NCBI RefSeq assembly: GCF_025499425.1
Contig: NZ_JAIMCB010000027.1
Location: 1-32,335, forward strand
Source: Acidiferrimicrobium sp. IK
Lineage (GTDB): Bacteria; Actinomycetota; Acidimicrobiia; Acidimicrobiales; Palsa-688
Direction of reading: 5' to 3'
DNA length: 32,335 nt
Under the pieces are notes generated by a model, which was given only the letters and a program-made list of their open reading frames with translations, searched no databases and was not told where the DNA came from. Made by a program: the position numbers and the translations under genes. Positions 18,440-27,042 of the stretch are shown here, one piece after another; the stretch's first letter is position 1; each line of letters opens with the position of its first letter.

Positions 18440-20149
18440 CTAGCGGTAGCGGTTGGTGATCGGAACCCTCCGGTCCTTGCCGAACGCTTTGGGGGTCACC
18501 CTCACCCCCGGCGGGGTCTGGCGCCGCTTGTACTCGGCGACGTCTACCAAGCGCACCAGCCGGCGGACCAGCTCCTCGTCGTAGCCGGCCGCGACCAGCT
18601 CCCCCGCGGTCATGTCCGCCTCGACGTAAGCCTCGAGGATGGGGTCGAGCACTTCGTAAGGCGGCAGGCTCTGGTCGTCGCGCTGGTCGGGGCGCAGCTC
18701 GGCCGACGGAGGCTTGGTCAGCACCCCGGGAGGGATGACCTCGCTCTGCTCGTTGCGCCAGCGGCACAGCCGGTAGACGAGCGTTTTGGGCACGTCCTTG
18801 ATCACCGCGAACCCGCCGGCGGTGTCGCCGTAGAGCGTCGAGTAGCCGACCGCGGCCTCGCTCTTGTTGCCGGTGGTGAGCACCAGCCAGCCCATCTTGT
18901 TGGACAGGGCCATGAGGATCACACCCCGGATCCGGCTCTGCAGGTTCTCCTCGGTGAGGTCCTCAGGCAGGCCGGCGAAGCTGCCGGCGAGCATGTCCAC
19001 GAACGCGGCGTGGGCCGGCTCGATCGGCACCGCACGAAAGTCGATCCCGAGGCGGCCGGCCAGGTCCTCGGCGTCGCTCAGGGAGTGGTCGCTCGAGTAG
19101 CGCGACGGCATCCCGACGCCGTGCACCCGTTCGGGGCCCAGCGCATCGACGGCCACGGCGGCGACGATCGACGAGTCGATGCCGCCGGAGAGGCCGATGA
19201 CGACGTGGGAGAAGCCGTTCTTGTCGACGTAGTCACGGGTGCCGAGCACGAGGGCGTTGTAGACCTCCTCCTCCGGGGTGAGGATCGCGGCCATCGGAGC
19301 GGCGAGGTGCGGGCTGTCGGTGCTGTGGCGAGGCTCGGCGGTCACCTCCCCGCACGGCAGCGGGGCTGCCGCCCGCCGTCCCCTCGGGTCGAGGAGGCGT
19401 TTGCGGTAGACGGGGCGCACGTCGAGGTCGACGACGGCCATCCCCTCCACGAACTGGGGCATGGCCGCCACCATCTTCCCGGTGGGATCGAAGACCATCG
19501 AGCCGCCGTCGAAGACCAGCTCGTCTTGACCGCCGATCTGGTTGACGTAAACCAGGTGGACGGAAGCGTCGGCGGCTCGGGTGGCCAGCATCTGGCGGCG
19601 TTCGAGCATGCGGTCGGCGTAGTAGGGGGAGCCGTTGATGTTGACGACCAGCTCGGCGCCGGCCGCGCCCTGCGACGCGATCGGGCCGTCGGGGCTCCAC
19701 GCGTCTTCGCAGATCGACACCCCGACGCGCACCCCGCCGATCGACCACAGCTGCGCGGCTCCCCGGCCGGGGGCGAAGTACCGCTTCTCGTCGAAGACGC
19801 TGTAGTTGGGCAGCTCCTGCTTGTGGTACACGCCTTGCACCTCTCCGAAGGCGCACACCGCGGCGGCGTTGTAGAGGTCGACGTCCTCGTCGATGAACCC
19901 CACCACCGCCGCGCACCGTCCGCTGGCCGCGGCCACCTTGGCCAGCGCCGCCTGGTTGTCGGCCACGAACCCGGGCTTGAGCACCAGGTCCTCCGGCGGG
20001 TAGCCGGTGATGGCCAGCTCGGTGAACACCGCGAGGTCGCACCCGGCGTCCTCGGCCGCGCCCAACACCTCGATGATCTTGGCCGCGTTGGCTCCAAGGT
20101 CACCGACGACGGGGTCGATCTGGCACAGGGCCACTCGCAAGCGGGTCAT
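18440..20149 (-). CDS. nadE: Glutamine-dependent NAD+ synthetase
   Basis: This 569-residue two-domain enzyme converts nicotinic acid adenine dinucleotide to NAD+, using ATP and ammonia from glutamine. The N-terminal nitrilase-like glutaminase carries the triad Glu44, Lys110 and Cys147 (in VGVSICEDAW). The C-terminal synthetase has the PP-loop SGGIDSS at 321-327, with TTGNKSEAAVGYSTLYGD further on. Length is normal. The ATG at 20149 is chosen because conserved sequence begins at once (RVALCQIDPVVGD); a -10-like TACGCT lies eight bases upstream. It diverges from glnE, 26 bases away, so two nitrogen and glutamine-linked genes share a very tight promoter region. Confidence 0.96.
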   Translation of the reverse strand: MTRLRVALCQIDPVVGDLGANAAKIIEVLGAAEDAGCDLAVFTELAITGYPPEDLVLKPGFVADNQAALAKVAAASGRCAAVVGFIDEDVDLYNAAAVCAFGEVQGVYHKQELPNYSVFDEKRYFAPGRGAAQLWSIGGVRVGVSICEDAWSPDGPIASQGAAGAELVVNINGSPYYADRMLERRQMLATRAADASVHLVYVNQIGGQDELVFDGGSMVFDPTGKMVAAMPQFVEGMAVVDLDVRPVYRKRLLDPRGRRAAAPLPCGEVTAEPRHSTDSPHLAAPMAAILTPEEEVYNALVLGTRDYVDKNGFSHVVIGLSGGIDSSIVAAVAVDALGPERVHGVGMPSRYSSDHSLSDAEDLAGRLGIDFRAVPIEPAHAAFVDMLAGSFAGLPEDLTEENLQSRIRGVILMALSNKMGWLVLTTGNKSEAAVGYSTLYGDTAGGFAVIKDVPKTLVYRLCRWRNEQSEVIPPGVLTKPPSAELRPDQRDDQSLPPYEVLDPILEAYVEADMTAGELVAAGYDEELVRRLVRLVDVAEYKRRQTPPGVRVTPKAFGKDRRVPITNRYR

Positions 20150-20175
20150 CACCCCCAAGCGTAGGTGGTCAGGCC

Positions 20176-23049
20176 TTGGCGGCCGCCCCGGGCCCCGCTG
20201 CGACGGGTCCCCCCGATGCCACACTGGACCCCGTGGTCTGGGCCCCCGCAGAGGAAGTCGAGTACTCGGCGGATCCCCGCGCCGCGGGCCGCTTGGTCGA
20301 GCGGCTCCGGGCTCGCGACGACGCCACCGCCGAGCGGTTGGACCGTGACGGTCGCCTGGTCGAGGCGGTGGTGGCCGTCGGAGCGGCTAGCCCGTACCTG
20401 AGCCGGATCTGCAACGCCCGGCCCGGCGCCATCGACGTGCTCGCCGACCTCGACACCAGGCCGCAGCTGGCAGGCGCCGATCCCGGCGGACCGGGAGTGG
20501 CGGGAGTGGCGGGAGCCGTCGCGCAAGCGGCCCGGATGAAGGACCTGGAGATGCTGCGAATCGCGGCCCGGGACCTCCTGGGGATTGACCCGCTAGAGGA
20601 GGTGGTGGCCGCCCTGAGCCGCCTGGCCGACGACATATTGACCTTGGCCTGCCGGGCCGGAGCCCCGAATGGCGGGCTGGCGGTGATCGCGATGGGCAAG
20701 CTCGGTGCCGAGGAGCTCAACTACGCCAGCGACATCGACGTGATGCTGGTCGGCGACGCCGATCCCCGCCCGGTGCTGGCCGTCGCCCGGGCCGGCTGGC
20801 GGGTCGATCTCGACCTCCGGCCCGAGGGGCGGGCCGGGCCGCTGATCCGATCGCTGGACTCCTACGTCGCCTACTGGGACCGCTGGGCCCACACCTGGGA
20901 GTTCCAGGCCCTGCTCAAGGCCCGCGCCGCGGCCGGCAACGCTGACATGGGCGCCAGGTGGGCGCAGGAAGCCGGCAGCCGGGTGTGGTCGCGGGCGTTC
21001 GGGACCGACGAACTGCGCCAGGTCCGGGAGATGAAACGCCGCGCCGAGGCGGAGGTCGCCCGCCGCGGCCTCGCCGACCGGGAGCTGAAGACCGGGCGGG
21101 GCGGCATCCGAGACATCGAGTTCGCCGTCCAACTGCTGCAGATGGTGCACGGACGAGGCGACCCGTCGCTGCGGGTGCGGGGCACCGTCGGAGCGCTTCG
21201 GGCCCTGGCGGCGGGCGGGTACGTCGAGGCCGGCGACGCCGACGCGCTGGTGGCCAGCTACCGCTGGCTGCGCACCGTCGAGCACCGCTTGCAGCTGACC
21301 GAGGGGCAGCCGGCCCACGCTCTGCCGGGGGGTGTCGAGGCCAGGACCAGGCTGGCCCGGACCCTCGGGTTCAGAGACAGCCCGTCACGTCGTGCCCTCG
21401 ACGAGTTCGACGCCGCGATGCGCTCCCACCAGGCCAACGTGCGCGCCCTCCACGAGCGCCTGTTCTTCCGGCCCCTGCTCGAGGCGTTCACCGCCGCGCC
21501 GGCCGGGCCGGCCCTGGACCCCGCGGCGGTCGAGGACCGCCTGGCCGCCTTCGGTTTCTCGGACGCGGCCCGGACCCGGCAGGCTATCCGGGAGCTGACC
21601 GCGGGTTTCTCCCGGTCGTCGCGCCTTTGGCAGCAGCTGCTGCCGCTGGTCCTCGAGTGGCTCTCGGAGTCGCCGGACCCCGATCTGGGCCTGCTCGGCT
21701 TGCGGGCCCTCACCGACAACCCCCACGCCCGAGACCAGGTCATCTCGGTAGTGCGCGAGTCCGCGGAGGCGGCCCGCCAGCTGTGCCTGTTCCTCGGCAC
21801 GGGAGCCGGTTTCACCCGCGACCTGCTGCGCAGCCCCGACCTCCTGCGCCGCCCGGGCTTCCTCGCCGGTCCCGATCCCGGTCCCGGTCCCGACGCAAGC
21901 GGCCCCGGCGGCGCCGGCGGCCCCGGCGGCCCCGACAGCGCGGGTGGCCCCGGCAGGGCGGGCAGCGCGGGCAGCGCAGGCGGCCCGGGCAGCGCGGCGG
22001 ACGAGGCCGCCGAACGGGCCCGGCGGTCGCTGGCGTGGCGGCGCGGCGGGCGTCAGCAGCAGGAGGGCCTGCAGGCCCTCCGGCGCAGCGAGGAGCTGGC
22101 CATCGCCGCGCGCGACGTCCTCGGCGGCGCCGATGTCGAGGCCACCGGGAGGGACCTGAGCGCGCTGGCAGACGCCATCCTGATCGCCGCGGTCGGCCTG
22201 GTCGAGCCCGAGGTTCCGTTCGCGGTCGTCGCGATGGGGCGCCTCGGCGGTCGGGAGCTGTCGTACGCCAGCGACCTCGACGTGCTGCTGGTCCACGACC
22301 CGGGCCCGGCCGGCGACGCGCCCGCGCAGAGCGCGGCCCAAGCCGCCGCTCAGGCCCTGCTGCACCTGGTGAACGGCGAGACCCCGGCGATGCGGGTCTA
22401 CACCCTCGACACCTCGCTGCGCCCCGAAGGCCGCCAGGGCCCGGTGGTTCGCAGCCTGGAGTCCTACGCCACCTACTACCGCCGCTGGGCCCACACCTGG
22501 GAGCGCCAGGCGCTGCTTCGCGGCCGTTTCGTCGCCGGCGACGAGGGCCTCGGGCGCCGCTACGCCGAGCTGGCCCGGTCCTTCGTGTGGGACCGGTCGC
22601 TCACCGACGACGACATCCGGGTCATCCGGCGGACCAAGGCCCGCATCGAGGCGGAGCGGATCCCCGCCGGCGAGGACCCGCAGTTCCACCTCAAGCTGGG
22701 GAGAGGGTCGCTTTCGGACATCGAGTGGACGACCCAGCTGCTCCAGTTGCGCCACGGCGTGGCGGCCACCGGCACCCTCGACGCCATCGCCGCCCTCGAA
22801 GCTGCCGGCGTGCTGGACCCGGCGGACGCCGAGGTGCTCAGCGGGTCGTTCCGCTTCTGCCAGCACACCCGCAACCGGTTGACGCTGGTGCGCGGCGCGC
22901 CGGCGGACGCCCTGCCGTCCGCCGGCGCCCACCTGTCCGTGCTGGCCCGCAGCCTGGGGACCACCGCCACGGAGCTGCGGGAGGAGTACCGCCGGACGAC
23001 TCGGCGCTGCCGGCGGGTCGTCGAGCGGCTGTTCTACGACCTGCCCTAG
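20176..23049 (+). CDS. glnE: Bifunctional glutamine synthetase adenylyltransferase/deadenylylase
   Basis: This 957-residue enzyme adds AMP to, and removes it from, glutamine synthetase according to nitrogen status. Two nucleotidyltransferase domains are present: GKLGAEELNYASDIDVM at about 174-190 and GRLGGRELSYASDLDVLLV at about 687-705, each followed by a GlnD/PII-uridylyltransferase-type helical domain (KTGRGGIRDIEF and KLGRGSLSDIEW). Both keep the metal-binding DxD. Between them lies a ~45-residue Gly/Pro/Ala-rich linker (about 565-610). The TTG start has AGGTGG upstream; a GTG at 20233 is an alternative. Its stop overlaps that of mscL. Confidence 0.94.
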   Translation: MAAAPGPAATGPPDATLDPVVWAPAEEVEYSADPRAAGRLVERLRARDDATAERLDRDGRLVEAVVAVGAASPYLSRICNARPGAIDVLADLDTRPQLAGADPGGPGVAGVAGAVAQAARMKDLEMLRIAARDLLGIDPLEEVVAALSRLADDILTLACRAGAPNGGLAVIAMGKLGAEELNYASDIDVMLVGDADPRPVLAVARAGWRVDLDLRPEGRAGPLIRSLDSYVAYWDRWAHTWEFQALLKARAAAGNADMGARWAQEAGSRVWSRAFGTDELRQVREMKRRAEAEVARRGLADRELKTGRGGIRDIEFAVQLLQMVHGRGDPSLRVRGTVGALRALAAGGYVEAGDADALVASYRWLRTVEHRLQLTEGQPAHALPGGVEARTRLARTLGFRDSPSRRALDEFDAAMRSHQANVRALHERLFFRPLLEAFTAAPAGPALDPAAVEDRLAAFGFSDAARTRQAIRELTAGFSRSSRLWQQLLPLVLEWLSESPDPDLGLLGLRALTDNPHARDQVISVVRESAEAARQLCLFLGTGAGFTRDLLRSPDLLRRPGFLAGPDPGPGPDASGPGGAGGPGGPDSAGGPGRAGSAGSAGGPGSAADEAAERARRSLAWRRGGRQQQEGLQALRRSEELAIAARDVLGGADVEATGRDLSALADAILIAAVGLVEPEVPFAVVAMGRLGGRELSYASDLDVLLVHDPGPAGDAPAQSAAQAAAQALLHLVNGETPAMRVYTLDTSLRPEGRQGPVVRSLESYATYYRRWAHTWERQALLRGRFVAGDEGLGRRYAELARSFVWDRSLTDDDIRVIRRTKARIEAERIPAGEDPQFHLKLGRGSLSDIEWTTQLLQLRHGVAATGTLDAIAALEAAGVLDPADAEVLSGSFRFCQHTRNRLTLVRGAPADALPSAGAHLSVLARSLGTTATELREEYRRTTRRCRRVVERLFYDLP

Positions 23050-23489
23050 GCGACCGGCTCGGGCATCGGGGGCACCTCGGTGGTGCAAAACGCGCAGCGG
23101 CTGGCCAGCTTGGGGATCGACGACAGGCACGCCGGGCAGGGCCGCTCGGTGCTCTCAGGGTCCGGCGCCTGGCGCCGGCGCCGCTCGAGCAGCAGTCGCA
23201 CCGGACGGACCACCACGAAGAAGACCACCGCGGCCACCACCACGAACGTGATGATGTCGGAGATCAAGTTGCCGTACTGGAAGTTCCCGCCGCCGACGGT
23301 GAAGTGCAGCCCCTGGAACCCGGCGCCCTTCTTGCCTGGGATGGCCAGGATCTGCAGGATGAACTGGACGACGTCTTTGATGACCGCCCCGAAGAACTGG
23401 GCGATGATGACGGCCACGGCCAGGTCGATGACGTTGCCCTGCACGACGAAGTCCTTGAACTCCGCGAGCGCCGACTTCTTCTCAGCCAT
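23046..23489 (-). CDS. mscL: Large-conductance mechanosensitive channel with C-terminal zinc ribbon
   Basis: This 147-residue protein has the MscL pore helix (FKDFVVQGNVIDLAVAVII, about 11-29), a periplasmic loop, and a second helix (ISDIITFVVVAAVVFFVVV, about 76-94). MscL pentamers open under membrane tension to release solutes during osmotic downshock. The C-terminus is not the usual helical bundle. After a basic stretch it has CPAC (118-121) and CAFC (132-135), a rubredoxin-like zinc ribbon. The ATG has AGGAG at good spacing. It converges on glnE with a four-base overlap of stops. Confidence 0.93.
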   Translation of the reverse strand: MAEKKSALAEFKDFVVQGNVIDLAVAVIIAQFFGAVIKDVVQFILQILAIPGKKGAGFQGLHFTVGGGNFQYGNLISDIITFVVVAAVVFFVVVRPVRLLLERRRRQAPDPESTERPCPACLSSIPKLASRCAFCTTEVPPMPEPVA

Positions 23490-23592
23490 TGCATCTCCTT
23501 GTCGTCACCGGCCACCACCACCGGTGTTGGGGGTCGGCCAGACGGTCCGACGCCCGGAAGCGTAGGCGCCTCGATACCGCCCCGGCGCGTTT

Positions 23593-23652
23593 GTGGACCG
23601 TCGTTTTGTAGACCACCGTTTTGTGGACCACCGTTGTGTGGACCATCGTCGT
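23593..23652 (+). repeat. Four tandem 15-bp repeats at the PPOX gene start
   Basis: Four copies of a 15-bp unit (GTGGACCACCGTTTT and variants) lie directly before the ATG at 23656. If translated from the GTG at 23593 they code repeated VDHRF-type pentapeptides. If not, they form a promoter-region repeat. Confidence 0.8.
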
Positions 23653-23655
23653 GGG

Positions 23656-24069
23656 ATGCGCTTCGATCCCGAGCACCTCCCGCCGGTGCTGGCCCGGTTC
23701 CTCGAGGAGCGGCACCTGGCGACGGTGACCACTCTGCGCCCCGACGGGCGGCCCCACGTGGTCCCGGTCGGCTTCACGTGGGACGCGGCGACGGCAACCG
23801 CCCGGGTCATCACCTCGGGGACCTCGCGCAAGGTGGCCAACGTGGAGGCCGCCGGCGGGCCGGGGGCTCACGCGGTGCTGTGCCAGGTCGACGGCCGGCG
23901 GTGGGTGGCCCTCGAAGGATCCGCCCGGGTCCGGAGCGACGCGATCGCGGTAGCCGAGGCGGAGGCGGCCTACCGGCGCCGGTACCGCCAGCCACGACCC
24001 AACCCGGCCCGGGTGGTCCTCGAGTTGGTCGTCGACCGGGTCGTGGGCTCGGTGCCATCCGAGCCGTGA
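23656..24069 (+). CDS. PPOX-family (pyridoxamine 5'-phosphate oxidase-like) protein
   Basis: From the ATG at 23656 this is a 137-residue split-barrel protein of the PPOX class, with the usual opening LARFLEERHLATVTTLRPDGRPHVVPVGFTW and the RVITSGTSRKVANVEAAG segment that contacts the flavin phosphate. In actinobacteria this group often binds F420, so it may be an F420-dependent reductase, or an FMN or heme-binding relative. An upstream GTG (23593) would add 21 residues of VDHRF repeats. I prefer the ATG because the conserved domain begins there, although neither start has a clear Shine-Dalgarno. Confidence 0.85.
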   Translation: MRFDPEHLPPVLARFLEERHLATVTTLRPDGRPHVVPVGFTWDAATATARVITSGTSRKVANVEAAGGPGAHAVLCQVDGRRWVALEGSARVRSDAIAVAEAEAAYRRRYRQPRPNPARVVLELVVDRVVGSVPSEP

Positions 24070-24082
24070 GCGACGGTGGGGC

Positions 24083-24880
24083 TCAGCGGGCGGTGATGCC
24101 CCCGTCGACGGGGAGGATCACACCGGTCAGGTAGGCGCCGGCCCTCGACGTGAGGAACAGCGCCGCACCGGCCAGGTCGTCGGGTCGGCCGACCCGCCCG
24201 AGGGGGACGTGGCTGCGCACCGACTCCCGCCCGGCGGGATCGTCGAGGACGAAGGCCATCATCTTCGAGTCGAACGGCCCGGGTGCGATGGCGTTCACCG
24301 TGATGTGCTCGCCGGCCAGTCTCAGGGCCAGGTGGCGGGTGAGCATGTGGACCGCGGCCTTGCTAGCCGGATAGGCGTAGTTCTCGAGGACCGGCACCTG
24401 GATACCCTCGACCGAGCCGATGTTGACAACCCGCGCCGGGTCGTCGGCGGAGGCGGCAGCGCGAAGGAGCGGGAGGAGACCGACGGTCAGCTCGAACACC
24501 CCCTTGACGTTGACGTCGAGCACCTTGTCCCACGCATCACGCGGGTACTCCTCGAGAGGAACTCCCCAGGCCGCGCCGGCGTTGTTGACCAGCACGTCGA
24601 GGGACTGGTGGGTCGACGCCAGCGCCTCGACGAGCGCAGCGATGCCCTCCGACGTCGACACATCGCCGGGGACGGCGGTGCAAGACCCGATCGCGCTCAG
24701 CTCCTCGGCGGCGGCCTTGCACGCGTCGGCCTTCCGGGCGGTGATGGTCACCGTGGCGCCGGCGGACAGGAAACCTCGGGCGATGTTGTAGCCGACGCCG
24801 CGGGACCCGCCGGTGACGAGGACGGATTTGCCCGCCACTGAGAAGAGGGTGGACGGATCTCCGGGACTGTCTGCTGCCAT
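24083..24880 (-). CDS. Short-chain dehydrogenase/reductase
   Basis: This 265-residue classical SDR has the cofactor motif TGGSRGVGYNIARGF, the NNAG motif (VLVNNAGAAWG), and the catalytic Ser, Tyr and Lys in IGSVEGIQVPVLENYAYPASKAA. It ends in PVDGGITAR, typical of 3-oxoacyl-ACP-reductase-like or sugar/alcohol dehydrogenases. The cofactor is probably NADP(H), by the Arg after the glycine motif. The ATG at 24880 is chosen because the residues upstream are low complexity. The substrate is unknown. It diverges from the unknown gene at 25018. Confidence 0.92.
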   Translation of the reverse strand: MAADSPGDPSTLFSVAGKSVLVTGGSRGVGYNIARGFLSAGATVTITARKADACKAAAEELSAIGSCTAVPGDVSTSEGIAALVEALASTHQSLDVLVNNAGAAWGVPLEEYPRDAWDKVLDVNVKGVFELTVGLLPLLRAAASADDPARVVNIGSVEGIQVPVLENYAYPASKAAVHMLTRHLALRLAGEHITVNAIAPGPFDSKMMAFVLDDPAGRESVRSHVPLGRVGRPDDLAGAALFLTSRAGAYLTGVILPVDGGITAR

Positions 24881-25017
24881 CGGCGCATTCTGCCAGTCAC
24901 GGCAGCCCGTGCGCTCGGCTGCGGCCCGCGCTGGCCCTGGTACCGTCGTCGCCGTCGGCTGGGCCGGGCCGCCGGTTGATCCGCCACCTCCCGGGTGCCG
25001 CGCCCCGGAGGAGCCCG

Positions 25018-25779
25018 ATGTCCACACACGAGCCGGCAAGGCTGTCCACCCACGAGCCGGCGACCCCCAGCGCGGCGTTCGCGGCCCATGTGCTCCGTGC
25101 TGCGCTCGGGGCGCCCGGGGCTGACAGCCCGGCGGCCGCGGCGACGGTGTTGACCCTGCTCGTGGTCCTGCTCTCCGAGGGCGAGACTGCTCAGGCGGAG
25201 CGGATCCTCGGCGTCGAGCCAGGGGAGGAAGCCAGCTTCGAGGTCCGCAGCTACCGGGACGGCGACGGCGGCCCGCTCCGGCTCGGCTCCGAGGGAGCCG
25301 AGGACGCTATGCGCAAGGCCCTCGAGCAGGTAGCAGCCGGCGCCGAGTTGGTGGAGGTGGTGGCCACCGCGCCGAGCGGCCTGGCTCGCCGGGTCGTCGA
25401 GAGCCGCCACGGCGGTCAGCTCCGGTATCTGTTCCCGGCGGCCACCGACTTCGAGGGAGATGCCGCGGCGGTGGCCGCCGCGGTCAGTCGATGGGAAGCC
25501 GAGGCCTCGGCAAGTGCGGACATCCCGGTCGCGGCGGCAGCCTCGCCGGGCTGGGCGCAGGACACGGCGCTGACCCTCGACATGGTGGCCAGCACCGTCC
25601 GCCACGCGCTCGAGGAGGTCACCGTCGAGGTCGACCTCGGCCCGATCGAAGCGGTCGTGGCGGCCGTCGGCCGCCGCCTGGAGCGCCTGGAGGCCGCGGT
25701 GACCGGGCTCGCCGCCGTTGCTACGGCCGGGCCCGAAGGCGCTACCTCGGCGGGTGGAGGGCCCAGCGCTCGACCATGA
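25018..25779 (+). CDS. Uncharacterised actinobacterial protein
   Basis: This 253-residue protein was not recognised. Its ATG has a strong GGAGGAG Shine-Dalgarno sequence. It opens with a short duplication (STHEPA twice), then an Ala-rich helix (ATVLTLLVVLLSEGE) too short to be a clear membrane anchor. A mixed alpha/beta stretch follows, with RYLFPAATDFEGD near residue 137. Helices near the end (DMVASTVRHALEEVTVEVDLGPIEAVVAAVGRRLERLEAAV) could form a coiled coil. Possible partners are unclear. The 3' end overlaps the converging DUF3817 gene by 38 bases. Confidence 0.7.
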   Translation: MSTHEPARLSTHEPATPSAAFAAHVLRAALGAPGADSPAAAATVLTLLVVLLSEGETAQAERILGVEPGEEASFEVRSYRDGDGGPLRLGSEGAEDAMRKALEQVAAGAELVEVVATAPSGLARRVVESRHGGQLRYLFPAATDFEGDAAAVAAAVSRWEAEASASADIPVAAAASPGWAQDTALTLDMVASTVRHALEEVTVEVDLGPIEAVVAAVGRRLERLEAAVTGLAAVATAGPEGATSAGGGPSARP

Positions 25780-26074
25780 TGCCGCCGCCGGGGACCAGGC
25801 CGGCGACCAGTACGGCCAGCAGCATCACCGGACCCCAGCCGACCTTGCTGCGGAAAACGAAGATGGAAATCACGTAGGCGGTGAAAATGGCGCCGTGCAC
25901 GTTGCCCATGACGAACAGCAGGTCGATGCCCAACAGGTGAGGCTGGGTGAACCCGCAGAGGATCAACACGAGAAACGCGGTCGCCTCCGCTACTGCCATG
26001 GCCCGGAGGAACCGGATCGACTTGACGTTGGTGCGCCCGGCCCGGGTCCGGCGCTCCCGCCCCCTCTGGCGCAT
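25742..26074 (-). CDS. DUF3817 family membrane protein
   Basis: This 110-residue protein has three hydrophobic segments: AVAEATAFLVLILCGF, LLFVMGNVHGAIFTAYVISIF and GPVMLLAVLVAGLVPGGGIMVERW. The MGNVHGAIFTAY segment with a conserved His matches DUF3817 (YdzA-like) proteins, whose job is unknown. A basic leader of about 20 residues precedes the first helix. The ATG at 26074 has no clear Shine-Dalgarno; a shorter form is possible. Confidence 0.82.
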   Translation of the reverse strand: MRQRGRERRTRAGRTNVKSIRFLRAMAVAEATAFLVLILCGFTQPHLLGIDLLFVMGNVHGAIFTAYVISIFVFRSKVGWGPVMLLAVLVAGLVPGGGIMVERWALHPPR

Positions 26075-26223
26075 GCGTTCGAGGCGCGACGTCGCGGCGG
26101 GCGGGTGGTGCTCGCCGGCAACGAACGAGGCCGGTCCGGCGATCTGGGCGTTGGGGGCGCTCGGCTCGATCCCGTCAGGCTACCTGTGACCGCCTCGCTG
26201 CTCGTCGCGGCCAGGGCACGGCC

Positions 26224-27024
26224 GTGAAGCGGGGTTTGTACGTCCCGAACTTCGGCGCCTTCGCCGATGCCGGGGCGGTGGCCCGCCTGGCCGCCGACGC
26301 GGAGGCCGCCGGCTGGGATGGGCTGTTCGTGTGGGACCATGTCGTGCGCCACGAGGGCGACTTCCCCCTCGCCGAGCCGTGGGTGCTGCTCTCCGCCGTC
26401 GCGGTCGCCACCTCCACCATGGCCATCGGGCCGCTCGTGACGCCCCTCCCCCGCCGCCGGCCGTGGAACGTCGCCCGCGCCGCGCTGACCCTCGACCACC
26501 TGAGCGGCGGTCGGCTGGTGTTGGGGGTGGGTCTGGGGTCGAGCCGCGGGCCGGAGTTCTCCCGTTTCGGCGAGGAGACCGACCCGCGCCGGCGCGGCGA
26601 CATGCTCGACGAGGGCGTGGCGGTGCTGCGGAGGATCTGGACCGGGGAGGTCGTCGACCATCACGGCGCCCACTACGAGATCGACGGGATCCGTTTCCTC
26701 CCGAAACCGGTGCGGCCTGAGGGCATCCCGATGTGGGCGGCCACCGAGGCCACCTCGGGGCGGCCGGTGCGGCGCGCCGCGGTCCTCGACGGGGTGTTCC
26801 CGATCGGGATCGCACCTGGCGATGTCGGCGCGCTCCTGGCGTCGGTACGCGACGCCGGGCGGTCGCCGCGGCAGCCTTTCGACGTGGTGGTCACCGGCAC
26901 CCCGACTCCCGAACCGTGGGAGGGGACAGGCGCCACGTGGTGGTTGCGGCTCCTGCCCTACGACCAGCCGATCGGGGTCAGCCGCTCCGTCGTCGACGCC
27001 GGCCCGGATGGCCGCCCCAGCTGA
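26224..27024 (+). CDS. LLM-class flavin-dependent oxidoreductase
   Basis: This 266-residue TIM-barrel protein of the luciferase-like monooxygenase class has the opening YVPNFGAFADAGAVARLAADAEAAGWDGLFVWDHVV, the TLDHLSGGRLVLGVGLG motif and GIPMWAAT near the end. Such enzymes use F420 or FMN. The F420 choice is an inference from actinobacterial relatives, not from a residue seen here. It is somewhat short (family usual ~300-340), losing part of the last barrel region. The start is GTG. It converges on cobF, 18 bases away. Confidence 0.9.
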   Translation: MKRGLYVPNFGAFADAGAVARLAADAEAAGWDGLFVWDHVVRHEGDFPLAEPWVLLSAVAVATSTMAIGPLVTPLPRRRPWNVARAALTLDHLSGGRLVLGVGLGSSRGPEFSRFGEETDPRRRGDMLDEGVAVLRRIWTGEVVDHHGAHYEIDGIRFLPKPVRPEGIPMWAATEATSGRPVRRAAVLDGVFPIGIAPGDVGALLASVRDAGRSPRQPFDVVVTGTPTPEPWEGTGATWWLRLLPYDQPIGVSRSVVDAGPDGRPS

Positions 27025-27042
27025 CGGACCGGAGGCCGCGGT

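Noticed and set aside
23593..23652. Replication origin (DnaA box cluster)
   Set aside because: Only the TCCACA core matches, the flanking bases deviate, and no dnaA, dnaN or AT-rich unwinding stretch is nearby.
20958..24134. 1058-codon plus-strand frame
   Set aside because: It runs out of frame through glnE and across mscL and the PPOX gene. The product is Arg/Pro/Gly-rich with no domain.
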